Below are positions 1 to 9,102 of a DNA stretch of 64,000 nt, piece by piece (positions within the stretch are counted from its first letter, which is position 1; every line of letters begins with the position of its first letter). The stretch comes from Yanshouia hominis (GTDB lineage Bacteria > Bacillota > Clostridia > Oscillospirales > Ruminococcaceae). The DNA lies in NCBI GenBank assembly GCA_014385025.1, contig JACRTB010000016.1, positions 1 through 64,000 on the forward strand, written 5' to 3'. Below the pieces are notes generated by a model that made no database searches, was not told the origin of the DNA, and saw only the letters and a list, made by a program, of their open reading frames with translations. A program made the position numbers and the translations under genes.

Positions 1-3000
1 CGTCAGGCGCAGCGGGCGGCACAGCAGGACCCTTCTTTTGCAGTCAATGTGGAAGCTCTTACCGCCGCCCAGCCCAAAGACCTGGATGCGTCGGAAATTG
101 AGGTGCGTCTGGGCGCTACATGGATCGACAAGGAATATATCCAGCAGTTTATGTATGAGACCTTTAATACCCCGTTTTATCTCCAGCGCAGTATCGGGGT
201 CAACTATTCGTCCTTTACTGCTGAATGGCAGATCAAGGGGAAATCTTCTGTATCCTACAACGATGTGGCAGCTTATACTACCTACGGAACCAGCCGTGCC
301 AATGCCTACAAGATTTTGGAGGACAGCCTGAACCTGCGGGATGTCCGCATCTATGACACCATAGAGGACGCAGACGGAAAAGAGCGCCGCGTACTGAACG
401 CCAAGGAGACCACCCTGGCTGCTCAAAAACAGCAGGCGATCCGGGAAGCCTTTAGGGACTGGATCTGGAGAGACCCGGAGCGTCGCCAGACTTTGGTGCG
501 CCAGTACAACGAAGAAATGAACGCTACCCGTCCCCGCGAGTATGATGGCAGCCATATCACTTTTGGCGGCATGAACCCGGCCATTACCCTGCGGGAACAC
601 CAGAAAAGCGCCATCGCCCATGTGCTGTATGGAGGAAATACCCTGTTGGCACATGAAGTAGGCGCAGGTAAAACCTTTGAGATGGTGGCCGCTGCGATGG
701 AAGCCAAACGCCTGGGACTGTGCCAGAAATCTCTTTTTGTGGTTCCCAACCACCTGACCGAGCAGTGGGCGTCGGAGTTTCTGCGCCTCTATCCTTCCGC
801 CAATATCTTAGTCACCACCAAAAAGGACTTTGAGACCCATAACCGAAAGAAGTTCTGCGCTCGTATTGCGACGGGTGATTATGATGCCATCATCATGGGA
901 CACAGCCAGTTTGAGCGTATCCCCATCAGCCGGGAGCGTCAGGAACGGCTTCTCTATGAGCAGATCGACGAGATCACCGAGGGGATTGCAGAGGTACAGG
1001 CCAGCGGCGGCGAGCGTTTTACCGTCAAGCAGCTGGAGCGTACCAGAAAGTCTCTGGAAGCCAGACTGGAAAAGCTACAAGCCGAAGGGCGAAAAGACGA
1101 TGTGGTAACCTTCGAGCAGCTGGGTGTAGACCAGTTGTTCGTAGATGAGGCTCATAACTATAAAAACCTGTTTCTATACACCAAGATGCGGAATGTGGCT
1201 GGTCTTTCCACATCGGACGCGCAGAAATCCTCCGATATGTTTGCCAAGTGCCGCTATATGGATGAGATCACCGGAAACCGTGGCGTGATTTTTGCCACCG
1301 GCACCCCGGTCAGCAACTCCATGACCGAGCTTTACACCATGCAGCGTTATCTTCAGTATGAACGCCTGCAAGAACTGAACATGACCCACTTCGACTGCTG
1401 GGCTTCCCGATTTGGAGAGACCGTCACAGCATTGGAGCTGGCACCGGAAGGCACCGGCTACCGGGCAAGAACGAGATTCAGCAAGTTCTTTAATCTGCCG
1501 GAGCTGATGAACCTGTTCAAAGAAGTGGCGGACATCAAGACCGCCGACCAACTGAACCTGCCCACCCCGGAGGTGGAATACCACAACATCGTGGCGCAGC
1601 CTACCGAACATCAGCAGGAAATGGTCAAGGCCCTTTCGGAACGGGCATCGCTGGTACACAGTGGAACCGTTGACCCATCCCAGGACAATATGCTCAAGAT
1701 TACCTCGGATGGCCGCAAGCTGGGGCTGGACCAGAGGATTGTCAACCAGATGCTGCCGGATGAAACTGGCACAAAGGTCAATCAGTGCGTGGACAACATC
1801 ATGCAGATCTGGCGGGACGGCAAAGCTGACAAGCTGACCCAGCTGGTGTTCTGCGACATTTCTACACCGCAGGCAAAAGCTCCTGCAAGCAAGGCGGCGA
1901 AAACGTTGGATAATCCACTGCTTCACGCATTGGAAGGCGCTGTGCCTCTGCCGGAGCAGGAACCGGTCTTTACGGTATATGATGATATTCGTCAGAAACT
2001 CATTGCCCAGGGGATGCCTGCCGACCAGATCGCTTTTATCCATGAAGCCAATACCGAAGTGCGAAAAAAGGAGCTGTTCTCTAAAGTCCGCACCGGCCAG
2101 GTTCGTGTCCTTTTAGGAAGCACCGCAAAGATGGGCGCAGGCACCAATGTGCAGGACCGTCTGGTGGCACTTCATGACCTGGACTGTCCGTGGAGACCGG
2201 GAGACCTTGCCCAGCGCAAGGGCCGTATCGAGCGCCAGGGTAACCAGAATCCTCTTGTCCATGTGTACCGCTATGTGACCGAAGGAACCTTTGACGCATA
2301 CCTCTGGCAGACGGTGGAGAATAAGCAAAAATTCATCAGTCAGATCATGACTTCTAAATCGCCGGTGCGCTCCTGCGATGATGTGGACGAAACAGCACTT
2401 TCCTTTGCCGAGATCAAGGCTCTGTGTGCCGGAGATCCCCGTATCAAGGAGCGTATGGATTTGGATGTGGAGGTATCCCGCCTGAAGCTGATGAAAGCCG
2501 ACCACCAGAGCAAGCAATATCGTCTGGAGGACCAGCTGCTCAAATACTTCCCGGAGGAGATTGAAAAGCACAAAGGTTTTATCAAGGGCTTTGAATCTGA
2601 TCTGGAGGTTTTGGCAGCTCACCCGCACCCAGAGGACGGCTTTGCCGGTATGGAGATTCGTGGAGACCTGCTGACCGATAAGGAGAACGCTGGTGCAGCT
2701 CTTTTGGATGCCTGCAAGGAGGTCAAAACCTCCGATCCGGTGCAGATCGGCAGCTACCGGGGTTATGCCATGTCCGTGGAATTTTCCGCCTGGAAACAGG
2801 AATATACGCTCCTGCTGAAAGGACAGATGACCCACCGGGCAACCCTTGGTACAGACCCTCGCGGAAATCTTACCCGTATCGACAATGCCCTCGCCCAGAT
2901 GCCCCAGCGTCTGGAGGCGGCAAAGGCCCAGCTGGATAACCTCTATCAGCAGCAGGCTGCCGCAAAGGAGGAAGTCGGAAAGCCATTCCTTTATGAAGAA

Positions 3001-3189
3001 GAACTGAGAAGCAAAAACGCCCGTCTGGTGGAGTTGGATACCCTGCTCAACATCGACGGAAAGGGGCAGGCACACACCGAGTCTGTTGTTGCCAAAAGCA
3101 CACGGCCTTCGGTGCTGGATACCCTAAAACGCCCGGTGCAACCCCGTAGTACAGACAAGAAACCAAAACAGCATGAGGAGGTGCGATAA
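1..3189 (+). CDS. Large ICE helicase protein (SNF2/DEAD-like), 5' end missing
   Basis: The reading frame is open from base 1, so the N-terminus lies outside the window; the GTG at 49 is only an internal codon. About 1,060 residues are visible. Superfamily 2 helicase motifs occur in order: Walker A in HEVGAGKTFEM, the DEAH-type box LFVDEAHNYKN, a motif III-like IFATGTPVSNS, and the C-terminal motifs GSTAKMGAGTNVQ and QRKGRIERQGNQ. Coiled-coil-like sequence follows. In gut-Firmicute ICEs such helicase halves usually end a 2,000-3,000-residue protein that also carries an N6-adenine methylase domain; that part cannot be seen here. It probably acts on DNA during transfer or establishment. The next gene starts 2 nt downstream, so they are co-translated. 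Confidence 0.88.
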   Translation, partial: RQAQRAAQQDPSFAVNVEALTAAQPKDLDASEIEVRLGATWIDKEYIQQFMYETFNTPFYLQRSIGVNYSSFTAEWQIKGKSSVSYNDVAAYTTYGTSRANAYKILEDSLNLRDVRIYDTIEDADGKERRVLNAKETTLAAQKQQAIREAFRDWIWRDPERRQTLVRQYNEEMNATRPREYDGSHITFGGMNPAITLREHQKSAIAHVLYGGNTLLAHEVGAGKTFEMVAAAMEAKRLGLCQKSLFVVPNHLTEQWASEFLRLYPSANILVTTKKDFETHNRKKFCARIATGDYDAIIMGHSQFERIPISRERQERLLYEQIDEITEGIAEVQASGGERFTVKQLERTRKSLEARLEKLQAEGRKDDVVTFEQLGVDQLFVDEAHNYKNLFLYTKMRNVAGLSTSDAQKSSDMFAKCRYMDEITGNRGVIFATGTPVSNSMTELYTMQRYLQYERLQELNMTHFDCWASRFGETVTALELAPEGTGYRARTRFSKFFNLPELMNLFKEVADIKTADQLNLPTPEVEYHNIVAQPTEHQQEMVKALSERASLVHSGTVDPSQDNMLKITSDGRKLGLDQRIVNQMLPDETGTKVNQCVDNIMQIWRDGKADKLTQLVFCDISTPQAKAPASKAAKTLDNPLLHALEGAVPLPEQEPVFTVYDDIRQKLIAQGMPADQIAFIHEANTEVRKKELFSKVRTGQVRVLLGSTAKMGAGTNVQDRLVALHDLDCPWRPGDLAQRKGRIERQGNQNPLVHVYRYVTEGTFDAYLWQTVENKQKFISQIMTSKSPVRSCDDVDETALSFAEIKALCAGDPRIKERMDLDVEVSRLKLMKADHQSKQYRLEDQLLKYFPEEIEKHKGFIKGFESDLEVLAAHPHPEDGFAGMEIRGDLLTDKENAGAALLDACKEVKTSDPVQIGSYRGYAMSVEFSAWKQEYTLLLKGQMTHRATLGTDPRGNLTRIDNALAQMPQRLEAAKAQLDNLYQQQAAAKEEVGKPFLYEEELRSKNARLVELDTLLNIDGKGQAHTESVVAKSTRPSVLDTLKRPVQPRSTDKKPKQHEEVR

Positions 3190-3190
3190 C

Positions 3191-3997
3191 ATGAATACTA
3201 ACGATCTGAATACAGCCCTTTATGAAAAGATGGCTGCCGAACAGGACAAGTTCCGGGACTGGCTGAAAAGCCAGCCCCCGGAAGAAGTCTTAAACCATGC
3301 CTATGAGTACACCATCCGCGAGGACATCGTGATGGCAATGGAGGAACTGGAGTTGACCGACACCCAGGCTCAGGCACTTTTGGAATCTCCCTCTCCGCTG
3401 GCGGATGTGTACCGCTATTTTGAAAAGCTGGAGACCGGCTATATGGATGTGATCCGGGACAGCATTGAAAGCCGTGCCGACGATGTGTGCAGAGCCAAAG
3501 AGGAACTGCGAACAACACCGGTCTATCCACATTCTGCTGCCTATGCGTCCGAGCATGGGGAAATGGCACAGTACAACCTCTCATATCAGGCGAACAGCGC
3601 CTGCAAAGAAGCCATTGAGCAGACCATCAGCGCCCACTATGCAGAGAATCGGCTGGATACGGAGGCGGCGGTCAAAGATGTGCTGGAAAAGTTCGGGACG
3701 GAACGGGTACAGTTTATTCTTGCCAACACCATCCAGCGCAAGAACTATGACGGGCGTATCTCTCAGGACAATAAAGCATGGGCAAAAAACATTCCTACGC
3801 TGGAGGACAGCGGCGCTTCCCGCCACTGTGCCTATCTGGTGGTAGATCAGGTCAATCCCGGTTTGACCGACCTGTTCACCAGACAGTTCCGAAAAGTCGC
3901 TCAAGAACAGCAGAAAAGTTCTGTCCTGCAAAAGCTCAAACAGGAGTTGCCCGCCCATAAGTCTGCCGCCCCGAAAAAACGGGAGCCGGAGCGATAA
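3191..3997 (+). CDS. ICE protein with DUF3848/DUF3849-like regions
   Basis: 268 residues, function unknown. The ATG at 3191 was chosen over the in-frame ATG at 3173 because a strong GAGGAGGTG ribosome site (3176-3184) precedes it. The N-terminal third is acidic and helical (LNTALYEKMAAEQDKF...). The middle, beginning near PVYPHSAAYASEHGE, resembles the DUF3849 domain found next to the large helicase in many clostridial ICEs. No catalytic motif is recognisable. It is packed between the helicase and mobC with gaps of 1-2 nt, which points to a shared transfer-related transcript. Confidence 0.8.
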   Translation: MNTNDLNTALYEKMAAEQDKFRDWLKSQPPEEVLNHAYEYTIREDIVMAMEELELTDTQAQALLESPSPLADVYRYFEKLETGYMDVIRDSIESRADDVCRAKEELRTTPVYPHSAAYASEHGEMAQYNLSYQANSACKEAIEQTISAHYAENRLDTEAAVKDVLEKFGTERVQFILANTIQRKNYDGRISQDNKAWAKNIPTLEDSGASRHCAYLVVDQVNPGLTDLFTRQFRKVAQEQQKSSVLQKLKQELPAHKSAAPKKREPER

Positions 3998-3999
3998 CC

Positions 4000-4338
4000 A
4001 TGGCAAAGCGCAAGCGGGATGTTCCGGTTTTGTTTTGGGTGTCCGCAGAAGAACTGGAGCTGATCCATCAAAAGATGCAGCAATACGGGACAGAGAATTT
4101 GAGTGCTTATCTGCGGAAAATGGCGCTGGATGGTTATGTGGTCAAGTTGGAACTGCCAGAGCTGAAGGAGTTGGTCTCCCTGATGCGCCGAAGCAGCAAC
4201 AACTTGAACCAGCTGACCCGCAAAGTGCATGAGACCGGGCGGGTTTATAATGCTGACTTGGAGGATATATCCCAGCGGCAGGAACAACTGTGGGAGGGTG
4301 TGAAGGAAATCCTTACCCAACTCTCCAAACTTTCATAA
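4000..4338 (+). CDS. MobC-like relaxosome accessory protein
   Basis: 112 residues, starting MAKRKRDVPVLFWVSAEELELI. A basic N-terminal strand followed by helices (EELELIHQKMQQYG, LSAYLRKMALDGY) is the ribbon-helix-helix layout of plasmid/ICE MobC proteins, and the LLRRSSNNLNQ-type segment (here LMRRSSNNLNQLTRKVHETG) is their usual C-terminal signature. By family, MobC binds at oriT and helps the relaxase nick DNA; the relaxase is encoded 2.4 kb downstream. It starts 2 nt after the preceding stop and is followed by a terminator. Function is inferred from family resemblance only. Confidence 0.8.
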   Translation: MAKRKRDVPVLFWVSAEELELIHQKMQQYGTENLSAYLRKMALDGYVVKLELPELKELVSLMRRSSNNLNQLTRKVHETGRVYNADLEDISQRQEQLWEGVKEILTQLSKLS

Positions 4339-4358
4339 CAGGGATAGATACTCCATTT

Positions 4359-4410
4359 GCGGAGGGAGGAACGGCGTTTCTTCGCCGCACCTTCCTCCGC
4401 TTTTTCTTTT
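4359..4410 (+). terminator. Rho-independent terminator after mobC
   Basis: GCGGAGG (4359-4365) pairs with CCTCCGC (4394-4400), with an inner GGCG/CGCC stem, followed by TTTTTCTTTTT. It closes the helicase-DUF3849-mobC transcript. Confidence 0.75.
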
Positions 4411-4489
4411 TGTCTGTATCCTTGTCTTTTGCCTGTCCGTACCGGATAATATGAGTAGAATAAGAAGCGTAGCAAAGGAGTGAAAACAG

Positions 4490-4792
4490 ATGCTGACCTT
4501 TGAAAAGGTGCTGGAGATTTTTGCGGATTACCTGACCGCAGACGAGACCATAGAAGTTTATATCAGCCGCCATGGATGTGTAAGAGTTGAATTTGACCAA
4601 GATTTTCACTATTGCTCTGGCGAGGTGTGCCATACTCCCAAGGAACTGTTCAATCTCTTAGCTGATGATTACCGGACTTATGTGGAGATTGAACTGACCA
4701 AAGGCAGACGGGAGTTGACGGAAGATGATGAGAGAGAAGCGGATGCCCTGTGCAAACGGTATCTGGAGCGTTGGAAGGAGGAACAGGAATGA
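4490..4792 (+). CDS. Small conserved-looking ICE protein, function unknown
   Basis: 100 residues, acidic, soluble, with a strong ribosome site (AAAGGAG at 4475-4481) before ATG 4490. The start MLTFEKVLEIFADYL and an end rich in Glu/Arg (EREADALCKRYLERWKEEQE) suggest an alpha/beta fold with a C-terminal helix. I recognise no motif. Its stop overlaps the start of the next gene (ATGA), so the pair is translationally coupled. Small genes like this are typical ICE cargo between mobC and the relaxase. Confidence 0.7.
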   Translation: MLTFEKVLEIFADYLTADETIEVYISRHGCVRVEFDQDFHYCSGEVCHTPKELFNLLADDYRTYVEIELTKGRRELTEDDEREADALCKRYLERWKEEQE

Positions 4793-5088
4793 AGATTTTG
4801 AAATGTCTGCTGATGATCGTAACTGCACCGGTCGTTTTGGTGTTGACGCTTTTTGTCTGGCTCTGCACGGGGCTGATCTACATATCCGGTCTGGTGCTTG
4901 GTCTACTAAGCACGGTAATTGCTCTGCTTGGCGTGGCTGTGCTTATTACCTATTCCCCGCAGAATGGTGCAATTTTGCTGATTATGGCATTTTTGATTAG
5001 CCCGATGGGGCTGCCGCTGGCTGCGATCTGGCTGCTGGGAAAGGTGCAGAGTTTGAAATTTGCGATCCAGGATTGGGTGTATGGGTAA
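4789..5088 (+). CDS. Small membrane protein, CD1845-like
   Basis: 99 residues starting at ATG 4789, inside the stop of the preceding gene. Three hydrophobic segments are visible (MIVTAPVVLVLTLFVWLCTG, GLVLGLLSTVIALLGVAVL, ILLIMAFLISPMGLPLAAIW), with a short polar C-terminus (QSLKFAIQDWVYG). The pattern matches small membrane proteins seen in Tn1549/CTn-type ICEs and often labelled CD1845 family; no activity is known. The start at 4750 in the same frame lacks a ribosome site and was rejected. Confidence 0.75.
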   Translation: MKILKCLLMIVTAPVVLVLTLFVWLCTGLIYISGLVLGLLSTVIALLGVAVLITYSPQNGAILLIMAFLISPMGLPLAAIWLLGKVQSLKFAIQDWVYG

Positions 5089-5117
5089 ATGATGTGAATA
5101 TAATTTGGAATGAAAAA

Positions 5118-5158
5118 GAAGCAGGACAATGGGAGATGAGACCCAATGCCCTGCTTCT
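5118..5158. terminator. Convergent terminator hairpin
   Basis: GAAGCAGG ... CCTGCTTC form the outer arms of a near-complete 16-bp imperfect stem between the plus-strand membrane gene (ends 5088) and the minus-strand AlbA gene (ends 5163). It can serve both directions. Confidence 0.6.
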
Positions 5159-5162
5159 CTGT

Positions 5163-6575
5163 TTATTCGGAACGAACTGTAATATATTTTTGATTGCGAC
5201 TTTTAGGTTTATCGGGAATAGTCATTTCTAATTGCCCGGATTCTAAAAGCGGATTGATATGCTTCAAGGTGAAGTTTCTTAAATCTTTGAAGCCGCAAAA
5301 TACTGCAAGCTCTTTCTTGGATTTTGGTGTTGTGCAAAAAGCCAAAATCTGTTTGGATACCGTTGATAGTTCAATAACTTGGTGGGTAACTTGGTGGATA
5401 ACTTGGTGGGCGTCACCCTCTAAGTTGTAGTTTACATTTTTCAAGATGACTCTGAAATCTGTCGCTGTTGAGGAAAATTCGGGCTTATATGCCTCTGTGT
5501 ATCCAGGCAGCTTTTCGGTTTCACTGACGATTTTGCGTAGGCCACTTCCACGGCGTTCCATGTACTTCATGCGGTGGAACAGGTCAGCAATCACAGGGTT
5601 TCGTCGCATCGAACGGATACTGTAAATATCGTATTCCTGAATTGAGCCGCCGCCAAACATACCGCCCGGAGATGTGATTTCCACCCGATCATCAAACATA
5701 TCAATATGGATTTCGCTGCCAAGTACAATATAATCACGATGGATAAGCGCATTAACAAGAGCCTCTGTCACAGCTCGTTCAGCATAATCTGGCTTGTCTA
5801 CACGATACTGTGCCTCTTTGACAAAACGGACTTTGGAATTATTGCGAATAAATTCACTGCCGCTTTTCAGTAGATAAATCAGATTCCCTTCGTATTCTTT
5901 ATCGTCCAGTGCATCATCAAAGATAGAGCCTTTTTCCAAGCCATTCCACCGGGTACAGAACATACGGGAGTTATAAACTGTGTGCTGATCGGTCATGAGC
6001 TTTCCGGCATTGGTCAAGACCCCATTTTTGTCAGCCAAACCGAAGGAAACATAATCGGATGGCTCAAAGCGGAGGCCGGTTCGTTCCAGATAGGTTGCCT
6101 CCAGGAGTGTGAAGCTGTAATCCTTTTTCACAGCTTCTGTTGTTAAGGTGTCAAAGGACTGATTGGTTCCCTTTAAGATCAGTTCATTTACAATGTAATC
6201 CGGGGCAATTACGCTTTCATTTCCAACACGGATATATGCTTCCATCACTCCGTCTGCCTTGTAATAATATGGGGTGCTGCGGCCGGGAGAAACCTCCAGA
6301 GCTAATAGATTTTTACCATCTTCCTGTAATGGTTTTAAGATAAACTGAGGTAGTGGTGTGATACGTTCTTTGATTAAGCGGCTGATCGCTTCAGCATCCT
6401 TTTGAACATCGGACAAGCCGATAGGCTCCCGGTCATCGGAGACTCCGAAAAACAGAGTGCCGCCGATTCCATTGGAAAAGGCACTGACACTTTTTAACCA
6501 GCTTTTTGGCTTTTTTGTTTCGAGAGCAACTTTGAAATCACATTCCGTTGCTTCGGCAATGAGCTGTTCTATCAT
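5163..6575 (-). CDS. AlbA_2 (Schlafen-like) DNA-binding regulator
   Basis: 470 residues. The N-terminal 130 residues (ECDFKVALETKKPKSWLKSVSAFSNGIGGTLFFGV..., ERITPLPQF) match the AlbA_2/Schlafen-type domain. The centre carries a GHKL-like segment (AVTEALVNALIHRDYIVLGSEIHIDMFDDRVEI, then SPGGMFGG), and the end has a His-Gln-Val repeat (VIHQVTHQVIEL) before a winged-helix-like region. Such proteins are predicted transcriptional regulators or stress proteins; no member of this subgroup has a function I can name. It is the only minus-strand gene between mobC and the relaxase and is divergent from the relaxase, so it may act on the shared upstream region. Confidence 0.8.
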   Translation of the reverse strand: MIEQLIAEATECDFKVALETKKPKSWLKSVSAFSNGIGGTLFFGVSDDREPIGLSDVQKDAEAISRLIKERITPLPQFILKPLQEDGKNLLALEVSPGRSTPYYYKADGVMEAYIRVGNESVIAPDYIVNELILKGTNQSFDTLTTEAVKKDYSFTLLEATYLERTGLRFEPSDYVSFGLADKNGVLTNAGKLMTDQHTVYNSRMFCTRWNGLEKGSIFDDALDDKEYEGNLIYLLKSGSEFIRNNSKVRFVKEAQYRVDKPDYAERAVTEALVNALIHRDYIVLGSEIHIDMFDDRVEITSPGGMFGGGSIQEYDIYSIRSMRRNPVIADLFHRMKYMERRGSGLRKIVSETEKLPGYTEAYKPEFSSTATDFRVILKNVNYNLEGDAHQVIHQVTHQVIELSTVSKQILAFCTTPKSKKELAVFCGFKDLRNFTLKHINPLLESGQLEMTIPDKPKSRNQKYITVRSE

Positions 6576-6696
6576 AAAATCCCTCCTTTGAGGTTGTAGA
6601 ATGTTCTTTTTTATTATACCCAGCGGAGAAAGTTATTGCAACGATAGAAGCAAAGAGTTCAGCGAAAAAATATTTATGAGAGGAGGGCCTTCTATT

Positions 6697-8109
6697 ATGG
6701 CAACTACAAGAATCATGCCGCTTCATGTTGGCAAGGGTCGCACAGAAAGTCGGGCAATCAGTGACATCATCGACTATGTAGCAAATCCACAGAAAACAGA
6801 TAACGGCAAGCTCATTACCGGCTATGCGTGTGACAGCCGGACTGCGGATGCGGAGTTCCTTCTGGCAAAGCGGCAGTACATTGCCGCTACCGGACGGGTG
6901 CGCGGCGCAGATGATGTGATCGCCTATCATGTGCGCCAGTCCTTCCGCCCTGGTGAGATTACCCCGGAAGAAGCAAACCGGCTGGGCGTAGAATTTGCAA
7001 AGCGTTTTACTAAAGGCAATCATGCCTTTGTGGTCTGCACTCACATAGACAAGTCGCACATTCATAATCACATTATCTGGTCATCGGTCAGCTTAGAATA
7101 TGACCGGAAATTCCGAAACTTTTGGGGCAGTACCAAGGCGGTTCGCAGGTTAAGTGATACCATCTGCATTGAAAACGGACTGTCCATTGTAGAGAATCCG
7201 AACCCTCATGGAAAGAGCTATAACAAATGGATGGGAGATCAGGCAAAGCCCTCTCACCGAGAGCTGCTTCGTGTGGCGATTGACAACGCATTATCACAAA
7301 GTCCTGCTAATTTTGAGGAGCTGCTGAAGCTGCTGCAAGAGTCCGGCTGTGAGGTATCAAAGCGCGGAAAATCGTATCGACTGAAGCTCTCTGGTTGGGA
7401 GAAAGCCGCCCGCATGGACAGTCTGGGCGAAGGATATGGATTGGAAGATTTGCGGGCAGTTCTCTCCGGGAAGAAAGCACATACCACGCGAAAGAAAACA
7501 GTCACACAGGCAGAGCCGCCAAAGATCAATCTGCTGGTGGACATTCAGGCAAAATTGCAGGCTGGAAAAGGCGCTGGCTATGCTCGATGGGCTAAGGTGT
7601 TCAACCTCAAGCAGATGGCGCAGACCATGAATTACCTGTCAGAGCACAACCTGCTGGAGTATGCGGTTTTGGAAGAAAAGGCTGCGGCTGCCACGGCACA
7701 TCACAATGAACTTTCGGCGCAGATCAAAGCGGCTGAAAAGCGCATGGCAGAGATCGCTGTTCTGCGTACTCACATCGTAAATTATGCCAAGACCCGTGAG
7801 GTCTATGTGGCATACCGCAAGGCGGGTTACTCTAAGAAATTCAGGGAAGAACATGAGAAAGAAATTCTGCTCCATCAGGCTGCTAAGAATGCCTTTGATG
7901 AGATGGGCGTCAAGAAGCTGCCCAAGGTCAAAGAGTTGCAGACAGAGTATGCGAAATTGCTGGAAGAAAAGAAAAAGACCTATGCCGAGTACCGGCGTTC
8001 CCGTGAAGAAATGCGAGAGCTTTTAACGGCAAAGGCCAATGTAGATCGGGTCCTGAAAATGGAGGTAGAACAGGATGTTGAAAAAGAAAAAGACCACGGC
8101 CAGCGGTAA
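6697..8109 (+). CDS. Relaxase, MobA/VirD2 family
   Basis: 470 residues. ATG 6697 follows an AGGAGGG site (6681-6687); the longer frame to 6601 lacks one and is not family-like. The nuclease domain occupies roughly the first 200 residues: the early tyrosine in SDIIDYVANPQKT is the likely nicking residue, and HIDKSHIHNHIIW is the metal-binding three-histidine motif. After residue 280 the protein becomes helical and coiled-coil-rich (AAEKRMAEIAVLRTHIV, EYRRSREEMRELL). Relaxases cleave one strand at oriT and pilot it into the recipient. The upstream gene is divergent, leaving 121 bp for a promoter. Confidence 0.92.
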   Translation: MATTRIMPLHVGKGRTESRAISDIIDYVANPQKTDNGKLITGYACDSRTADAEFLLAKRQYIAATGRVRGADDVIAYHVRQSFRPGEITPEEANRLGVEFAKRFTKGNHAFVVCTHIDKSHIHNHIIWSSVSLEYDRKFRNFWGSTKAVRRLSDTICIENGLSIVENPNPHGKSYNKWMGDQAKPSHRELLRVAIDNALSQSPANFEELLKLLQESGCEVSKRGKSYRLKLSGWEKAARMDSLGEGYGLEDLRAVLSGKKAHTTRKKTVTQAEPPKINLLVDIQAKLQAGKGAGYARWAKVFNLKQMAQTMNYLSEHNLLEYAVLEEKAAAATAHHNELSAQIKAAEKRMAEIAVLRTHIVNYAKTREVYVAYRKAGYSKKFREEHEKEILLHQAAKNAFDEMGVKKLPKVKELQTEYAKLLEEKKKTYAEYRRSREEMRELLTAKANVDRVLKMEVEQDVEKEKDHGQR

Positions 8110-8120
8110 GCTGGTCCTGG

Positions 8121-8290
8121 TCAAAAGCGTTCGCAGAACGCGTAGCCACAGAATGAAATTCTGTGTTCAAGGGGGGTTGGGGGCGCTGCCCTCAACAAGC
8201 AAGCAGAGAGGAAAATCACAAAGGGATTTTCTTCCCTGCGGGCCTGTGTGTATTAACACAGGCATTGCTTGCCTCTTTTCTCCGAAAATG
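8121..8290 (+). other. Hairpin-rich non-coding tract after the relaxase
   Basis: At least three good inverted repeats are packed in 170 bp: GCGTTC-gca-GAACGC (8127-8141), CACAGAAT-gaa-ATTCTGTG (8147-8165) and GCCTGTGT-N6-ACACAGGC (about 8241-8262). Between them is a G-rich run (GGGGGGTTGGGGGCGCTGCC), and outer arms resembling GCAAGC/GCTTGC enclose the last hairpin. A weak ORF crosses the tract without coding character. It could be a structured RNA, an oriT-linked site or a remnant of another element. Confidence 0.5.
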
Positions 8291-8331
8291 AAAAGAACCA
8301 GTGAGAGAATCGTTAAATTTCACTCACTGGC

Positions 8332-8688
8332 TCAATTCGTTTCAAATTTCTCGGATAACTCTGTCAGTTCCTTCACTGTTTCTTGGGTGTGATGCAGCAG
8401 GGTGTCACGCATTTCTGGCGGACAGCTGGAATAAAGCATTTTCATCTGATTGACACCCTCATCCTCCAGAGAAATATCTGGATTTATAAGCGTATCTAAA
8501 GAGATGTGCAGGACCTTTGCCAATGCTCTCAAAATCAAATAGGACGGGTTCATTTTCCCTTTTTCGATATTGGCAATTTGTTTTACAGAAACATGGCTTA
8601 GATCGGAAAGTTCCTGTTGTGTCAGTTCTTTATTCTTTCGGGCTTCCCGCATTTTTTGCCCTAAAGCAGTTAAATCATCAATCGGCAT
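8332..8688 (-). CDS. XRE-family helix-turn-helix regulator
   Basis: 118 residues. The N-terminal domain (LGQKMREARKNKELTQQELSDLSHVSVKQIANIEKGKMNPS) is a textbook Cro/CI-type HTH, and a short helical C-terminus follows (PPEMRDTLLHHTQETVKELTELSEKFE). Such regulators usually repress ICE or cassette promoters. It lies alone on the minus strand between the relaxase tract and the broken mobC. No operator could be assigned. Confidence 0.88.
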   Translation of the reverse strand: MPIDDLTALGQKMREARKNKELTQQELSDLSHVSVKQIANIEKGKMNPSYLILRALAKVLHISLDTLINPDISLEDEGVNQMKMLYSSCPPEMRDTLLHHTQETVKELTELSEKFETN

Positions 8689-8832
8689 AATCGTTCACCT
8701 CAAATATATTTTATCGTTCCGATTTGCACAAAGGAATAACCTTATTGTGCTTGAGAACAGGACTGATTATGCTGATTTCTTTTTGATAACATGGTTGCTC
8801 CATGATTATGGCGTTTCCAGCTACTAATTGAA

Positions 8833-9042
8833 CTATGAGGATGAATTGCAGATTTCAGCTTTTAGTTCGTTGCCAAACGAGAATGATATTGAATGCGGTA
8901 GGGAGGCTAGCAGTTTTATCCGCTCATCTATAAGCCGTTTTTTATTCTCTGTGACATAAAAATTCATCTGGATATTCCGTTTCCGGTTCGCCATGCGCTG
9001 CCTCCATTCTTCATAAGAGTTTGAGATTATCTCAACAAACAT
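8833..9042 (-). pseudogene. Truncated mobC-like remnant
   Basis: 69 codons. The stretch ANRKRNIQMNFYVTENKKRLIDERI is the start of a MobC-type ribbon-helix-helix protein, but after RIKLL the expected AYLRKMAIDGY-like helix is missing and the sequence is unrelated before an early stop. The first 17 codons (MFVEIISNSYEEWRQRM) may be upstream sequence, with the true start at the second ATG. It differs from the intact mobC at 4000-4338 and points inward on the other strand, so it is probably debris of a second mobilisable element. Confidence 0.55.
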
Positions 9043-9073
9043 TTTTCATTTTCGGTCAAGAGATCTGAAAATA

Positions 9074-9102
9074 CGAAAAATCGCAAGCGGGTACTCGCTT
9101 GC
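9074..9102 (-). terminator. Minus-strand terminator-like hairpin
   Basis: GCAAGCG (9083-9089) and CGCTTGC (9096-9102) pair around a 6-nt loop. On the minus strand they are followed by GATTTTTCG. This argues against the 96-codon minus-strand frame that spans it. Confidence 0.45.

Noticed and set aside
8075-8392. 105-codon plus-strand frame after the relaxase
   Set aside because: Crosses the hairpin cluster and the antisense XRE gene; composition is not protein-like.
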